Of a stretch of 64,000 bases of DNA, positions 9,394 to 18,399 are shown in pieces. The notes below the pieces were generated by a model. It was not told the origin of the DNA and did not search any database. It worked only from the letters and a program-made list of their open reading frames with translations. Both the position numbers and the translations under genes were made by a program. Origin of the DNA: Kaistia defluvii (GTDB lineage Bacteria; Pseudomonadota; Alphaproteobacteria; Rhizobiales; Kaistiaceae); assembly GCF_040548815.1 (NCBI RefSeq), contig NZ_JBEPSM010000003.1, positions 1 through 64,000 on the forward strand. The letters run 5' to 3'. Position 1 is the first letter of the stretch. Each line of letters opens with the position of its first letter.

Positions 9394-10304
9394 CCGATTT
9401 CGATCTCGCTTCCCTCATCACCTTCATCCCGGCCATCCTGCGCGTCACCACGCCGATCCTGCTCGCAGCCCTTGGCGTGCTGATCTCCGAGCGCGCCGGC
9501 GTGCTCAATATCGGCGTCGAGGGCATGATGCTCACCGGCGCCTTTGCCGGCGTCGTGGTCAGCGCCGCGACCGGCAGCGCGTCGCTCGGCTTCCTCGCCG
9601 CGCTGATAGCCGGCGGGCTGCTCGGCGCCCTTCTCTCCTTCGCCGTGCATGTGCTGAAATCCGACCTGATCCTGTCCGGCATCGCCCTCAACATGGCGGC
9701 CGCCGCTGGCACGACGCTGCTGCTCTTCATGCTGACGGGCGACAAGGGGATGTCGGGCTCGCTGTCGAGCAAGGTGCTGCCCCATCTCACCATCCCCGTC
9801 ATCGCCGGCATTCCGGTGCTCGGCACGCTGCTATCCGGCCATCACATTTTGACCTATGCCGCCTTCCTGGCGGTGCCGGGCGTCGGCCTGTTCCTGATGC
9901 GCACGCCGATGGGTCTCCGGCTGCGCGCGGTCGGCGAAAATCCGGAATCGGCGGCCATTGCCGGCATCAATGTCCGCCGCGTGCAGATCGGCGCGCTGGT
10001 CACGTCCGGCGTCTTCGCCGGCGCGGCCGGCGCGTTCCTGTCGATGGGCTATGTCAGCTGGTTCTCGCAGAACATGAGCGCCGGCCGCGGCTTCATCGCA
10101 CTCGCCGCTGAGGTGATGGGCCATGGCAGCGCGTCGGGCACGATGTTCGCCTCGCTGCTGCTCGGCCTCGCCGAGGCGGCGTCGATCGCGCTGCAGGGCG
10201 CCGGCCTGCCCAGCGAGCTGATGCAGACCGTGCCCTATCTTGTCCCCGTCATCGCCCTCGTCGTCCACGCCCGCCGCCGCCAGCGCCAGCTGGCGCGGGC
10301 GTGA
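9390..10304 (+). CDS. Nucleoside-type ABC transporter permease 2
   Basis: A 304-residue BPD_transp_2 permease (YufQ-like) with about eight membrane segments. The LNIGVEGMMLTGAF motif near residue 45 matches the first permease, so the pair forms a heterodimeric channel. The start overlaps the preceding stop. A short spacer of 88 bases leads to the nucleoside hydrolase gene. Confidence 0.92.
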   Translation: MTDFDLASLITFIPAILRVTTPILLAALGVLISERAGVLNIGVEGMMLTGAFAGVVVSAATGSASLGFLAALIAGGLLGALLSFAVHVLKSDLILSGIALNMAAAAGTTLLLFMLTGDKGMSGSLSSKVLPHLTIPVIAGIPVLGTLLSGHHILTYAAFLAVPGVGLFLMRTPMGLRLRAVGENPESAAIAGINVRRVQIGALVTSGVFAGAAGAFLSMGYVSWFSQNMSAGRGFIALAAEVMGHGSASGTMFASLLLGLAEAASIALQGAGLPSELMQTVPYLVPVIALVVHARRRQRQLARA

Positions 10305-10392
10305 TTCCCCGGCGAAGGCGCCACCCCTTCCCTTCTTGCCCGACCGCCGTATCCCGGCCGGACGGGACCGACAGCCAAAGGAAATTCTCCGC

Positions 10393-11355
10393 ATGAACAA
10401 GACCAAGGTCATCTTCGACACCGATCCCGGCGTCGACGACGCCATGGCGCTGCTCTTCCTGCACCACGCGCCGGAAATCGAGCTGGTCGGCATCACGACG
10501 ACGCTGGGCAACGGCACGATCGAGACGACCACCCGCAACGCGCTCTACCTGGCCGAGCGCTTCGGCATCGACGTTCCGGTCGCGCAGGGCCCGGCCACAC
10601 CGCTGGTCGGCCCGGCCGGCGAGCCGCCGCATTACGTCCATGGCCATAACGCGCTGGGCGATATCCCGCTGCCCGATACCATCGCCAAGACGGTCGACCC
10701 GCGCCCGGCGCACCGGCTGATCATCGACCTCGTGCGGGAAAGCCCGGGCGAGATCGCCATCGTCGCGGTCGGCCGCATGACCAATCTGGCTCTGGCGCTG
10801 CGCGAGGACCCGGAGATCGCCGGCCTCGTGAAACAGGTCGTCATCATGGGCGGCGCCTTCGGCTTCCATGGCAACCACGGCAATGTCACGCCGGCAGCCG
10901 AGGCCAACATCATCGGCGATCCGCTCGCCGCCGACGAGGTGACGGGCGGCAGCTGGCCGATCACCATGGTCGGACTCGACGTCACCCAGCGCACGCAGCT
11001 CACGACCGAATATCTGGAAGCGCTGGCACGCGACGGCGGCGAAGCCGGCCAGTTCATCTGGGACATCACCCGCTTCTATGTCGCCTTCCACCACGCGGCC
11101 GGCGTGCCGAACATGTTCGTGCACGATTCCTCCGCCGTGGCCTATCTGATCGATCCCACCCTGTTCACGACGCGAAGCGGCGCGATCCGGGTCATCACCG
11201 AGGGCATGGCGATCGGCCAGACCATCCAGAAGCCGGATGGCTACGCCTTCCCGCCCGGCGACTGGGACAACCGGCCTTCGCACAAGATCTGCACCGAGGT
11301 CGATGCCGAGCGCTTCAAGGCGTTGTACCGCCAGACGATTCTCCGCGGGGCATAG
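10393..11355 (+). CDS. Inosine-uridine-type nucleoside hydrolase
   Basis: A 320-residue nucleoside N-ribohydrolase that would cleave an imported ribonucleoside into ribose and free base. The N-terminal DTDPGVDDAMAL motif carries the aspartates that bind Ca2+ and the ribose hydroxyls (D11, D15, D16). The ATG chosen is preceded by AAAGGAAA; a longer frame overlaps the permease and lacks family similarity. As the last gene of the BMP operon it fits scavenging. Its 3' end overlaps the convergent DedA-PAP2 gene by 41 bases. Base preference cannot be read from sequence. Confidence 0.92.
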   Translation: MNKTKVIFDTDPGVDDAMALLFLHHAPEIELVGITTTLGNGTIETTTRNALYLAERFGIDVPVAQGPATPLVGPAGEPPHYVHGHNALGDIPLPDTIAKTVDPRPAHRLIIDLVRESPGEIAIVAVGRMTNLALALREDPEIAGLVKQVVIMGGAFGFHGNHGNVTPAAEANIIGDPLAADEVTGGSWPITMVGLDVTQRTQLTTEYLEALARDGGEAGQFIWDITRFYVAFHHAAGVPNMFVHDSSAVAYLIDPTLFTTRSGAIRVITEGMAIGQTIQKPDGYAFPPGDWDNRPSHKICTEVDAERFKALYRQTILRGA

Positions 11356-13360
11356 GCGCGACCGGCGCCGGCAGGGTCAGGAGCACGACCCGCCGGTCGC
11401 CGAGGCTGTGCGGCTGGGCGTCGATGCCGGCAAGCTCGCCCACGGCAGCCAGCTGCTCCGCGGGCGGAACTTCCTCGTCATGCAGCAACGTGACGAGGCG
11501 CAGCGGGTGGCGGATCGTCTCCCGCGTCACCGCGCCGAGATGGATTGGGTGCCGGGCCGCGTCATCGACGGCGAGATTCGTCGTTGGCCAGAAGCGCAGC
11601 ACCAGCCGGCTGTCGGGGCCGAGCGGGCGCACCAAAGTCAGTGCCGCGAAGCGGCCGACATGGGTGAGCGGCAAGGGCGGCAATTGCGCCAGCGTCGCAT
11701 CCGGCGACAGGAACCGCGCCATGGCGACGGCATCCCCCGAGGGGGCTTCCTGCCAGCCGGCGCCGACCAGCGCGGCACGCAACGCCACGACATCGACATC
11801 GGCCTGCAGCGGCAGCGCGCCGCCCTCGGAGCCGTCCAGCTCCCAGCGCTGCGCCGGAAGCGTGCTCCAGCCGCCGTCGAGCCAGTTGGCCTCGACCAAG
11901 GTCGTTTCGGGCATGCGCGGCCGGTAGGCCTCGAGCGCGGTCGGGAAATGCAGGTAGATCCGCACGCCGCCCGCAACGGCGAGCGCCACCACGACGACGG
12001 CGGCGAACCGCCAGGGCTGCATGGCGCGGATATCGGTGCGGCGGAACACCAGCGCGTAGATCGCCGCCAGCGCCGATCCCAGCATTAGGCCGGCCAGCAC
12101 ATCGGATGGCCAGTGCGCGGCGAGATAGACGCGCGAGGCGGCGACCGCCGCGATCAGCAGCCCGGCCAGCCCGAAGCCGACGATCTTCCAGCGCAGGGCT
12201 GCATGATGCGTCGCCAGCCAGGCGATCGAGGCATAAAGCGCGGCGGTGGACGTGGCGTGGCCGCTCGGGAAGCTGAAGGCATCGGCCCCGGAATAGAGAT
12301 CGATCGGCCGGGGAATGAGCAGCACGCTTTTCAGGAGCGGGACCGACAGCGCCGCCAGCGCCAGGGTCACGACCAGCCCGCCGGCCAGCTTTCGCTTGCC
12401 ATGCGACAGGATCCAGAGCGCGGCCGCGGCCAGCACGGCGGTGATGACGACGCCGTCGCCGACGCTGGTGATGGCGATCATCGCCTTGTCGAACGCCGGC
12501 GTGCGCCAGCCCTGTACCAGCGTCGAGATCGCGGCATCCATGCGGGTGATCGGCTCGCGCATGAAGACGTCTTCGGCGAGACCGACAAAGGCACGCGCCA
12601 GCGCGATCGCAGCGATGCCCATGACGATCAGCGTCGAGGTGCCGGGATCGTCGGGATCGAGGACATAGACGACGGCGCGGTCGAGCCATGTGCCGCGCCG
12701 CTTGCAGCCGACGACGAAATGGCGATAGCGCCGCGCGAGGCTGGGGGCGATCCAGCGTATGGCGAGATGGAGCGCCCAGATGGCGAGGCCCGCCAGAATC
12801 AGCGCGCCGACGACGAGGGCGACCAGCCGTCCGGCGATCGACCCGAGCACGCCGAGCGCCAGTCCCATGCCGGCGCCGGGCAGGATATGGGCCGGCGCCC
12901 AGACAAGGGCCGAGAGAATATTGACGACATAGAAGCGCAGAGGCTTCATGCCGACGACTCCGGCCACCACCGGAATGATGGCGCGAACGCCGGGCACGAA
13001 CCGGCCGATCGCCACGCTCATCGCGCCGAAGCGATGAAAGAACGCCTCGCCCTTGTCGAACAGCTCGGGTCGCTCGCGGAGCGGCCAGGTGGCGCGGATC
13101 CGCTCCTTGTAGCGATGGCCAAGCCAGTAGGAGACGCCATCGCCGGCGATCGCGCCGAGCGTCGCCCAGAGCAGGACCGGCCAAAGCGGCAGATCCCCCA
13201 GGCCGACCACCGCCCCGATGGCGATCAGGATCGCCGTTCCTGGCACGAACATGCCGATGACCGCGATCGATTCGGCCATGGCGGTAACGAAGACGAGCAG
13301 GCCCGCCCAATGCGGGTGCTGGGCAACCAGGTCGATGAAGGACTGCAGCCAATCGTTCAT
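11315..13360 (-). CDS. DedA-PAP2 phosphatase fusion with LssY-like C-terminus
   Basis: A 681-residue multi-pass inner-membrane protein made of three parts. The DedA/VTT domain (about 1-210) has FVPGTAILIAIGAVVG and RFVPGVRAIIPVVAG, typical of lipid scramblase-like DedA proteins. A PAP2 phosphatase follows, with KSVLLIPRP, PSGHAT and SRVYLAAHWPSD (the three catalytic motifs). The periplasmic C-terminal ~180 residues look like the LssY C-terminal domain. It probably dephosphorylates undecaprenyl-PP or phosphatidic lipids and flips the product. The start was moved to MNDWLQ. It lies 40 bases downstream of the rnk-like gene on the same strand. Confidence 0.88.
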   Translation of the reverse strand: MNDWLQSFIDLVAQHPHWAGLLVFVTAMAESIAVIGMFVPGTAILIAIGAVVGLGDLPLWPVLLWATLGAIAGDGVSYWLGHRYKERIRATWPLRERPELFDKGEAFFHRFGAMSVAIGRFVPGVRAIIPVVAGVVGMKPLRFYVVNILSALVWAPAHILPGAGMGLALGVLGSIAGRLVALVVGALILAGLAIWALHLAIRWIAPSLARRYRHFVVGCKRRGTWLDRAVVYVLDPDDPGTSTLIVMGIAAIALARAFVGLAEDVFMREPITRMDAAISTLVQGWRTPAFDKAMIAITSVGDGVVITAVLAAAALWILSHGKRKLAGGLVVTLALAALSVPLLKSVLLIPRPIDLYSGADAFSFPSGHATSTAALYASIAWLATHHAALRWKIVGFGLAGLLIAAVAASRVYLAAHWPSDVLAGLMLGSALAAIYALVFRRTDIRAMQPWRFAAVVVVALAVAGGVRIYLHFPTALEAYRPRMPETTLVEANWLDGGWSTLPAQRWELDGSEGGALPLQADVDVVALRAALVGAGWQEAPSGDAVAMARFLSPDATLAQLPPLPLTHVGRFAALTLVRPLGPDSRLVLRFWPTTNLAVDDAARHPIHLGAVTRETIRHPLRLVTLLHDEEVPPAEQLAAVGELAGIDAQPHSLGDRRVVLLTLPAPVAPMPRGESSGGTTP

Positions 13361-13400
13361 GACAGCGTCCGGCCGCGACCTGGATGGGCCCGGCACTGCA

Positions 13401-13817
13401 TCAGGCGGCAGCCTCGGTGTTGCCGATCTGGAGGACGGTCAGGCGTTTGATGTCGCCATTGCGGGTTTCCCAGCTGATCGATTCACCGACGCCGACGCCG
13501 ATCAGCGCCGCGCCGATCGGGGTCAGAACGGAGATGCGGCCCTGGCCGATATCGGCGTCTTCCGGATAGACCAGCGTCACCTTGCGCACGGTACCGGCCG
13601 TATCGTCGCGGAACTCGACCTCATGGCCCATTCGCACGAAGGGATGGGCCCGCTTGCCATCGGCGACGATCCGCGCACGGTCGAGTTCCTCCGTCAGTAC
13701 CGCCGCGACATCGGGAACCGTGTGCGTGGCCGCGCGGGCGAGCGTCGAAAGCCGCTCGTGATCGGCAGCGAGGATGGTGATCCGGGGCTTCGCGCGGCTG
13801 GCGCTGCGGGTGGTCAT
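13401..13817 (-). CDS. Rnk/GreA-type transcription factor (nucleoside diphosphate kinase regulator)
   Basis: A 138-residue protein whose C-terminal half has the GreA/GreB FKBP-like fold. The segment VTLVYPEDADIGQGRISVLT followed by PIGAALIG is diagnostic. There is no long N-terminal coiled coil, so it resembles Rnk, which binds RNA polymerase near the secondary channel, rather than a full GreA. The ATG at MTTRSAS was chosen over a longer frame with no similarity. It may be cotranscribed with the DedA-PAP2 gene. Confidence 0.85.
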   Translation of the reverse strand: MTTRSASRAKPRITILAADHERLSTLARAATHTVPDVAAVLTEELDRARIVADGKRAHPFVRMGHEVEFRDDTAGTVRKVTLVYPEDADIGQGRISVLTPIGAALIGVGVGESISWETRNGDIKRLTVLQIGNTEAAA

Positions 13818-14280
13818 GGCGATGGTCTCCAAGGTTTGGTCGGGGACGGCTCGCGCTGAAGCGGCGATCGTCCCGGGAATAATCCGATGCAGAGCCCGCC
13901 CCTCCCGCAGCGCTCGGCGGCGAAGGGCGGTAGCGGCTTCCCAGGATCTCCTTGCGCAATCATGCATGGCGATCGAGTCGGATGGAATGGATTGAATGAG
14001 CAGTCATGCTGGCAGCAGCCCCGTGTCCGGGGCGAAGGCGCACGCCGAACCCGGGGCTAGTGTCCCGCGATCAGAAGACCTGCGTGGTGCAGGAAACGGC
14101 GAAAGGTCGAATGGCTCAGCATGGTGCTCAAGACATAAGCACACTGGCAGGAAAGTCAAACCCGGCGAGTGTCACACGTGAAACACCGGCACGGCTTCCC
14201 GGCCGGCTCGCAGACAGCACCATAAGGTCCCCGACAGGCGGCGTCCGAGCCGAACGGCGCCTGCGGGAGAAATGTCGGCA
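13818..14280. other. Gene-free stretch containing one parS-like site
   Basis: No credible gene is present; the small forward frames lack similarity and ribosome-binding sites. The only notable element is the parS-like sequence at 14170-14185. The left end should hold the promoter of the rnk-like gene. Confidence 0.5.
14170..14185. promoter_or_regulatory. parS-like centromere site (14 of 16)
   Basis: TGTCACACGTGAAACA matches the ParB-binding parS consensus TGTTTCACGTGAAACA at 14 of 16 positions, with the CACGTG core intact. It lies in non-coding DNA about 43 kb from parAB. Two mismatches in one half-site make binding uncertain. Confidence 0.5.
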
Positions 14281-15528
14281 TTAGCGCGGCGCGAAGGAGG
14301 CGATATCGACCTCGGGGCGCTGGCCCGAGATCTGGTCGGCGAGCGCCTTGCCGGAGCCGCAGGCCATGGTCCAGCCCAGCGTGCCGTGGCCGCTGTTCAG
14401 ATAGAGATTGGGATAACGGCAGGCGCCAATGCGCGGCGGGCCATCCGGCGTGACGGGACGCAGGCCGGACCAGCGCTCGGCCGCATCGATCGCCGCCTGC
14501 GGCACCTTGGGAAACAGCATGCGGAGCGAAGCGATCAGCCCCTCATAGCGCTTCTCCGGCCGGGAGAAATCATAGCCGGCGAGTTCCGCCGTGCCGCCGA
14601 CGCGGATGCGGTTCTCCAGATTGGTGTGGCCTACCTTCATCGATTCGTCCGAGACGGTGCTGACCGGGCCGACCGCATCCGAATGCGCGTCGATGGTGAG
14701 CGAATAGCCCTTCACCGGATAGATCGGCACCTTGACGCCATGCGGCTCCAGCAGGCCCTTCGACCAGATGCCGAGCGCCACGACCACGGCATCCGCCTCG
14801 ATCGTCTTGCCCCCGGCAACGACGCCGATGACCTTTTCTCGTTCGATGACCAGCTTTTCGGCGGCCTGGCCGTAGAGGAAACTGACGCCCCGTTCCGCGC
14901 ATCGCTCCGCCAGCGCCTGGGTGAACAGGAAGCAGTCGCCGGTCTGATCGGTTTCCAGCAGCACGCCGCCCACCACCCCGCTGGCGGGATCGATGTTGGG
15001 CTCCAGCGAAAGCAGGTCGTCGCGGCCGAGGCTGCGATGGGGAACGCCGAGCTCGTCGAGCACGGCGAGGTCGCGCCGGTAGCCCTCCGCCTGCGCCGCC
15101 TCGCGGAAAGCGACGATCAGCCCTTTCTGGCGACCGTCATATTCGATGCCGATCTCGGCCCGCATGGCGTCGGTGCAGTCGCGCGAATATTCGGCGAGCC
15201 GCACCATGTTGCGCTTGGCGGCGAGATATTGCTCGAGGCTGGAGGCGCGCCACATCCGCCAGAGAAACTGGCTCATGGCGAGATCCGGCATGCGGCTGAC
15301 GATCAGCGGCGCATGCTTGGCGAAGATCCAAGACGCCGCCTTGCCGATCAGGCCCGGAAAGGCCCAGGGCGAGGAAAGCGCCGGCGAGATCTGCGCCGCA
15401 TTGGCATAGCTGGTGCCGTGCCCGGCCGAGGGGTTCTTCTCGATCACCGTGACCTGATGGCCGGCCTCGGCCAGATACCAGGCCGTCGTCACGCCGATCA
15501 CGCCGGCGCCGAGCACGACTATGCGCAT
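14281..15528 (-). CDS. dadA: D-amino acid dehydrogenase (FAD-dependent, DadA-like)
   Basis: A 415-residue FAD enzyme of the DAO family that oxidises D-amino acids to 2-oxo acids, passing electrons to the respiratory chain at the inner membrane. The N-terminal Rossmann motif GAGVIGVTTAWYLAEAG and the C-terminal segment (SGLRPVTPDGPP, then NLYLNSGHGTLGWTMA) are typical of DadA. GGGGAAG precedes the ATG. It lies 136 bases downstream of the ATP-grasp gene on the same strand and could have its own promoter there. No alanine racemase or Lrp gene is adjacent, so alanine catabolism is not shown by context. Confidence 0.9.
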   Translation of the reverse strand: MRIVVLGAGVIGVTTAWYLAEAGHQVTVIEKNPSAGHGTSYANAAQISPALSSPWAFPGLIGKAASWIFAKHAPLIVSRMPDLAMSQFLWRMWRASSLEQYLAAKRNMVRLAEYSRDCTDAMRAEIGIEYDGRQKGLIVAFREAAQAEGYRRDLAVLDELGVPHRSLGRDDLLSLEPNIDPASGVVGGVLLETDQTGDCFLFTQALAERCAERGVSFLYGQAAEKLVIEREKVIGVVAGGKTIEADAVVVALGIWSKGLLEPHGVKVPIYPVKGYSLTIDAHSDAVGPVSTVSDESMKVGHTNLENRIRVGGTAELAGYDFSRPEKRYEGLIASLRMLFPKVPQAAIDAAERWSGLRPVTPDGPPRIGACRYPNLYLNSGHGTLGWTMACGSGKALADQISGQRPEVDIASFAPR

Positions 15529-15664
15529 TGCTTCCCCGAATTCTCATCGCCGGAATCCGGGCGATTCCGGCCGCCGCCCGAGCAGCGCCGCTACCGTTCA
15601 AGCGGAAGTCGCGCCGCCGATCAAGCGGTCGTTGCGGCTCCCGGACGAGGACGCCGCAGATCGC

Positions 15665-16636
15665 TCAGGCGAGCTCCGGAATCGGATCGACACCCAGCCG
15701 TTCGACATGCCGGCGCAGCATCGCCTGGTAGAGGGCGCGCCAGCCCGTTTGCGGCGTGGCGAGGAACCACGACTGCCGGAGATCCCAGCAACGCCCCATC
15801 TGCGCCAGCACGGCGGGATCCGAATTGGTCATCAACCCGGCCGAGGGATAGGGCGTGATCTCGCCGCCATAGAGCTTGCCGTCGACCACCATGAAGTCGA
15901 CGCGCAGATAGTCCGTCCCCTCCGCCAGCCGCCGCGCGACCGCGATCGCGCGAGAATAGCAATCCGGCACGCGGTACTGCGCTGGCAGCGCGCGGCCGGG
16001 ATCCTTCGCGACGGTGGAGTTGGTGACGCGCAGCCGGCGTCCCGCCGCATCGAAGATGCCCGACCGGCCATCCTCCGTCTTCTCGCCCCGATAAATCAGT
16101 GCGTAGAACACCTCGCCGGAAAAGAGATGGACCTTGATCTCGTCGATGGCGCGCGGATCCGGAGCGATGGCGCGTTCGGCAAACAGACGCTTCGGCGCCA
16201 TGCCATAGGCCCATTCGAGCGCCTCGACGCCAAAGGTCTGCTCCAGCCAGCCCTGGCAGGTGGCGAGGAAGAGGGCCGCGTCGCCGCGCCGATGGCGGAA
16301 GAACCAGTTGCGGTCGCAGGCGGCGTTCATCTTCACGACAACCTCCGCATCCCGCAGCGAGGCAGGCAGATCGGCAGGATCCGTGCCTTGCCACAGCACT
16401 TCCGCCACCGCGACGTCCTGCTGCTGGAACAGGCGCTTGGCCTGCAGCTTGTCGCAATGGGCTATGAAGGCCGGGTTGCGGTCGAATACCCGGCGCCAGA
16501 ACATCTTGTCGCTATAGCTGACCGGCAGCGCGACGCGGGGCAGCTGGCCGATCTCGGCGCGAAAGGCGCGGGTCGCCTTGCGATGCGTGGCATGGAGCGA
16601 CGCGTCGATCGAACGGGCCAGCAGGCGACTCGGCAT
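15665..16636 (-). CDS. TupA-like ATP-grasp protein
   Basis: A 323-residue protein resembling the TupA-like ATP-grasp family found in polysaccharide and teichuronopeptide loci. Visible family features are SDKMFWRRVFDRNP at about 42-55, a lysine segment VVVKMNAACDRNWF, and the metal-binding segment YLRVDFMVVDGKLYGGEITP near residue 250. Such enzymes join an acid to an amine using ATP, but the substrate here is unknown. It begins 14 bases after the GMC oxidoreductase stop, so the two are probably cotranscribed. No glycosyltransferase is nearby, which is unusual for the family. Confidence 0.7.
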   Translation of the reverse strand: MPSRLLARSIDASLHATHRKATRAFRAEIGQLPRVALPVSYSDKMFWRRVFDRNPAFIAHCDKLQAKRLFQQQDVAVAEVLWQGTDPADLPASLRDAEVVVKMNAACDRNWFFRHRRGDAALFLATCQGWLEQTFGVEALEWAYGMAPKRLFAERAIAPDPRAIDEIKVHLFSGEVFYALIYRGEKTEDGRSGIFDAAGRRLRVTNSTVAKDPGRALPAQYRVPDCYSRAIAVARRLAEGTDYLRVDFMVVDGKLYGGEITPYPSAGLMTNSDPAVLAQMGRCWDLRQSWFLATPQTGWRALYQAMLRRHVERLGVDPIPELA

Positions 16637-16650
16637 GCGCAGAATTTCCG

Positions 16651-18285
16651 CTAACGATCGAGCACCGCGGGCGCGACCGTCTCGTTCATCAGGATCGACA
16701 CCGCCTTGTTGCCGAGCGCCAGCGCGATCGCGTTGGTATTGGCGGACGGGATGAACGGGATCGCCGCGCAGTCGATGACGCGCAGCCCCTCGACGCCGCG
16801 CACGCGCAGCTGGGTGTCGAGCACCGCCATCGGGTCGTCGTCGCGGCCCATGCGGGCCGAGCCGGAGGGGTGATAATTGGTTTTCACCGTCTTGGCACAG
16901 AAGGCGGAAAGCTCCGCGTCGCTGAGCTTGTCGGCGCCCGGCAGCAACTCGCCCTTGATGTTGGAGCCGACCGGCTCGGTCTTGAGCAGCTCGCGGGCAA
17001 AGCGCATCGAGGCGATGGTCAGGCGCAGATCATCGGGATCGCCGAAGAAGTTGGAATCGACCACCGGCTTGGCGGCCGGATCGGCCGAGCGCAGCTTGAC
17101 CGAGCCGCGCGCCTTGGGCCGCAGCAGGCAGGAGGTCAGCGTGACGCCATGGGTCGGCTGCATGTCGGTGACGTCGCGGTCGAGATAGACGATCGGCGCG
17201 CAATAGAGCTGCACGGTCGGGCGGTCGCCGCCGTCGGGATCGTAGAACAGGCAGGATTCGATGCCCGTCGTCGTCACCGGTCCCGTGCCGAACAGCACAT
17301 ATTGCAGGCCGTTGCGCAGCATCGGCCAGCCCTTGTCCTCGCCGAAATAGCCGCTCGCGCGCTTCGTCGTGGCGATGACAGGCACCTCGTGGTGATCCTG
17401 CAGGTTCTGGCCGACGCCGGGCAGGTCGGTATGGACGGCGATGCCGTGCTCCTTCAGATGCGCCGCGGGGCCGAGGCCGGACAGCATGAGCAGCTTGGCG
17501 GTGTTGTAGGTGCCGGTCGCGACCAGCACTTCCTGCTCCGCCCGCGCCTCGAGGCGCTTGCCGTCCTTCACATATTCGACGCCGACGGCGCGGCTGCCCT
17601 CGGTGAGGATCCGCGTCACCAGCGCCTCGGTGACGACGGTCAGTCTCTTGTCGTTCATCACCTGCGACAGGAAGGAAAACACCGCGTCGCTGCGGCGCAT
17701 CTTGCCGTCGACCACGCCCATCGTGTGCTGCATGACGCCGACGCCGTTTTGGCGGGCGCCGTTGAAATCGGGATTGTAGGGAATGCCGGCGCCCTGAGCG
17801 GCGAGGATGTAGTCTCGCGTCATCTCGCAGAGCTGGCCCGGATCGGACACCAGCAGGCTGCCATCGATGCCATGATAGGCGTCGTTGAACTTCTGGTTCT
17901 TTTCCAGCGCCTTGAAGTGCGGCAGCAGGTCGGCATAGCTCCAGCCGGTATTGCCGCCGAGAAACGCATCCCAATGGTCGTAGTCGTCGCGCTGGCCGCG
18001 CATATAGACCATGGCGTTGACCGAGCTGCCGCCGCCCAGAACCTTGGCTTGGGGCACGATCGGACCGCGGCCGCCAAGGCGCGGCTGCTCGACCGTGTGG
18101 TGCATTTCGAGGAAGTCCTCGCGGCCGAGATATTTCATGTAGCCGGCCGGCATCTGCATCAGCTTCGCATAGTGCGACGGGCCGCGCTCGATCAGCAGGA
18201 CGCGGGCGCCATGGTCGCGAACCAGGCGGGTCGCGGCGACGCAGGCGGACGAACCGCCGCCGGCGATGATGTAGTCAAAGGCCAT
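16651..18285 (-). CDS. GMC-family oxidoreductase (choline/alcohol dehydrogenase-like)
   Basis: A 544-residue FAD flavoprotein of the glucose-methanol-choline family. The N-terminal AGGGSSACVAATRL binds ADP, the first GMC signature lies around GGGSSVNAMVYMRG (near 85-98), and the C-terminal catalytic pair is His472 (YHPSGSARMG) with Asn516/518 (NTNAIA). It resembles alkanol and choline dehydrogenases more than cellobiose enzymes. There is no signal peptide, so it should act in the cytoplasm or peripherally at the membrane. The substrate is not deducible; no betaine-aldehyde dehydrogenase or betI accompanies it. Confidence 0.9.
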   Translation of the reverse strand: MAFDYIIAGGGSSACVAATRLVRDHGARVLLIERGPSHYAKLMQMPAGYMKYLGREDFLEMHHTVEQPRLGGRGPIVPQAKVLGGGSSVNAMVYMRGQRDDYDHWDAFLGGNTGWSYADLLPHFKALEKNQKFNDAYHGIDGSLLVSDPGQLCEMTRDYILAAQGAGIPYNPDFNGARQNGVGVMQHTMGVVDGKMRRSDAVFSFLSQVMNDKRLTVVTEALVTRILTEGSRAVGVEYVKDGKRLEARAEQEVLVATGTYNTAKLLMLSGLGPAAHLKEHGIAVHTDLPGVGQNLQDHHEVPVIATTKRASGYFGEDKGWPMLRNGLQYVLFGTGPVTTTGIESCLFYDPDGGDRPTVQLYCAPIVYLDRDVTDMQPTHGVTLTSCLLRPKARGSVKLRSADPAAKPVVDSNFFGDPDDLRLTIASMRFARELLKTEPVGSNIKGELLPGADKLSDAELSAFCAKTVKTNYHPSGSARMGRDDDPMAVLDTQLRVRGVEGLRVIDCAAIPFIPSANTNAIALALGNKAVSILMNETVAPAVLDR

Positions 18286-18399
18286 GAAAAGGATCCCGTC
18301 GGAGCGAAGGCGCTCTTTGCCGACAGGAAAAAGAATTTTGCGGCCCCGCGCAAGGTGTTGGCGAGACCATTCCGCATCGCCCCGCCGGAAATACGCCGG

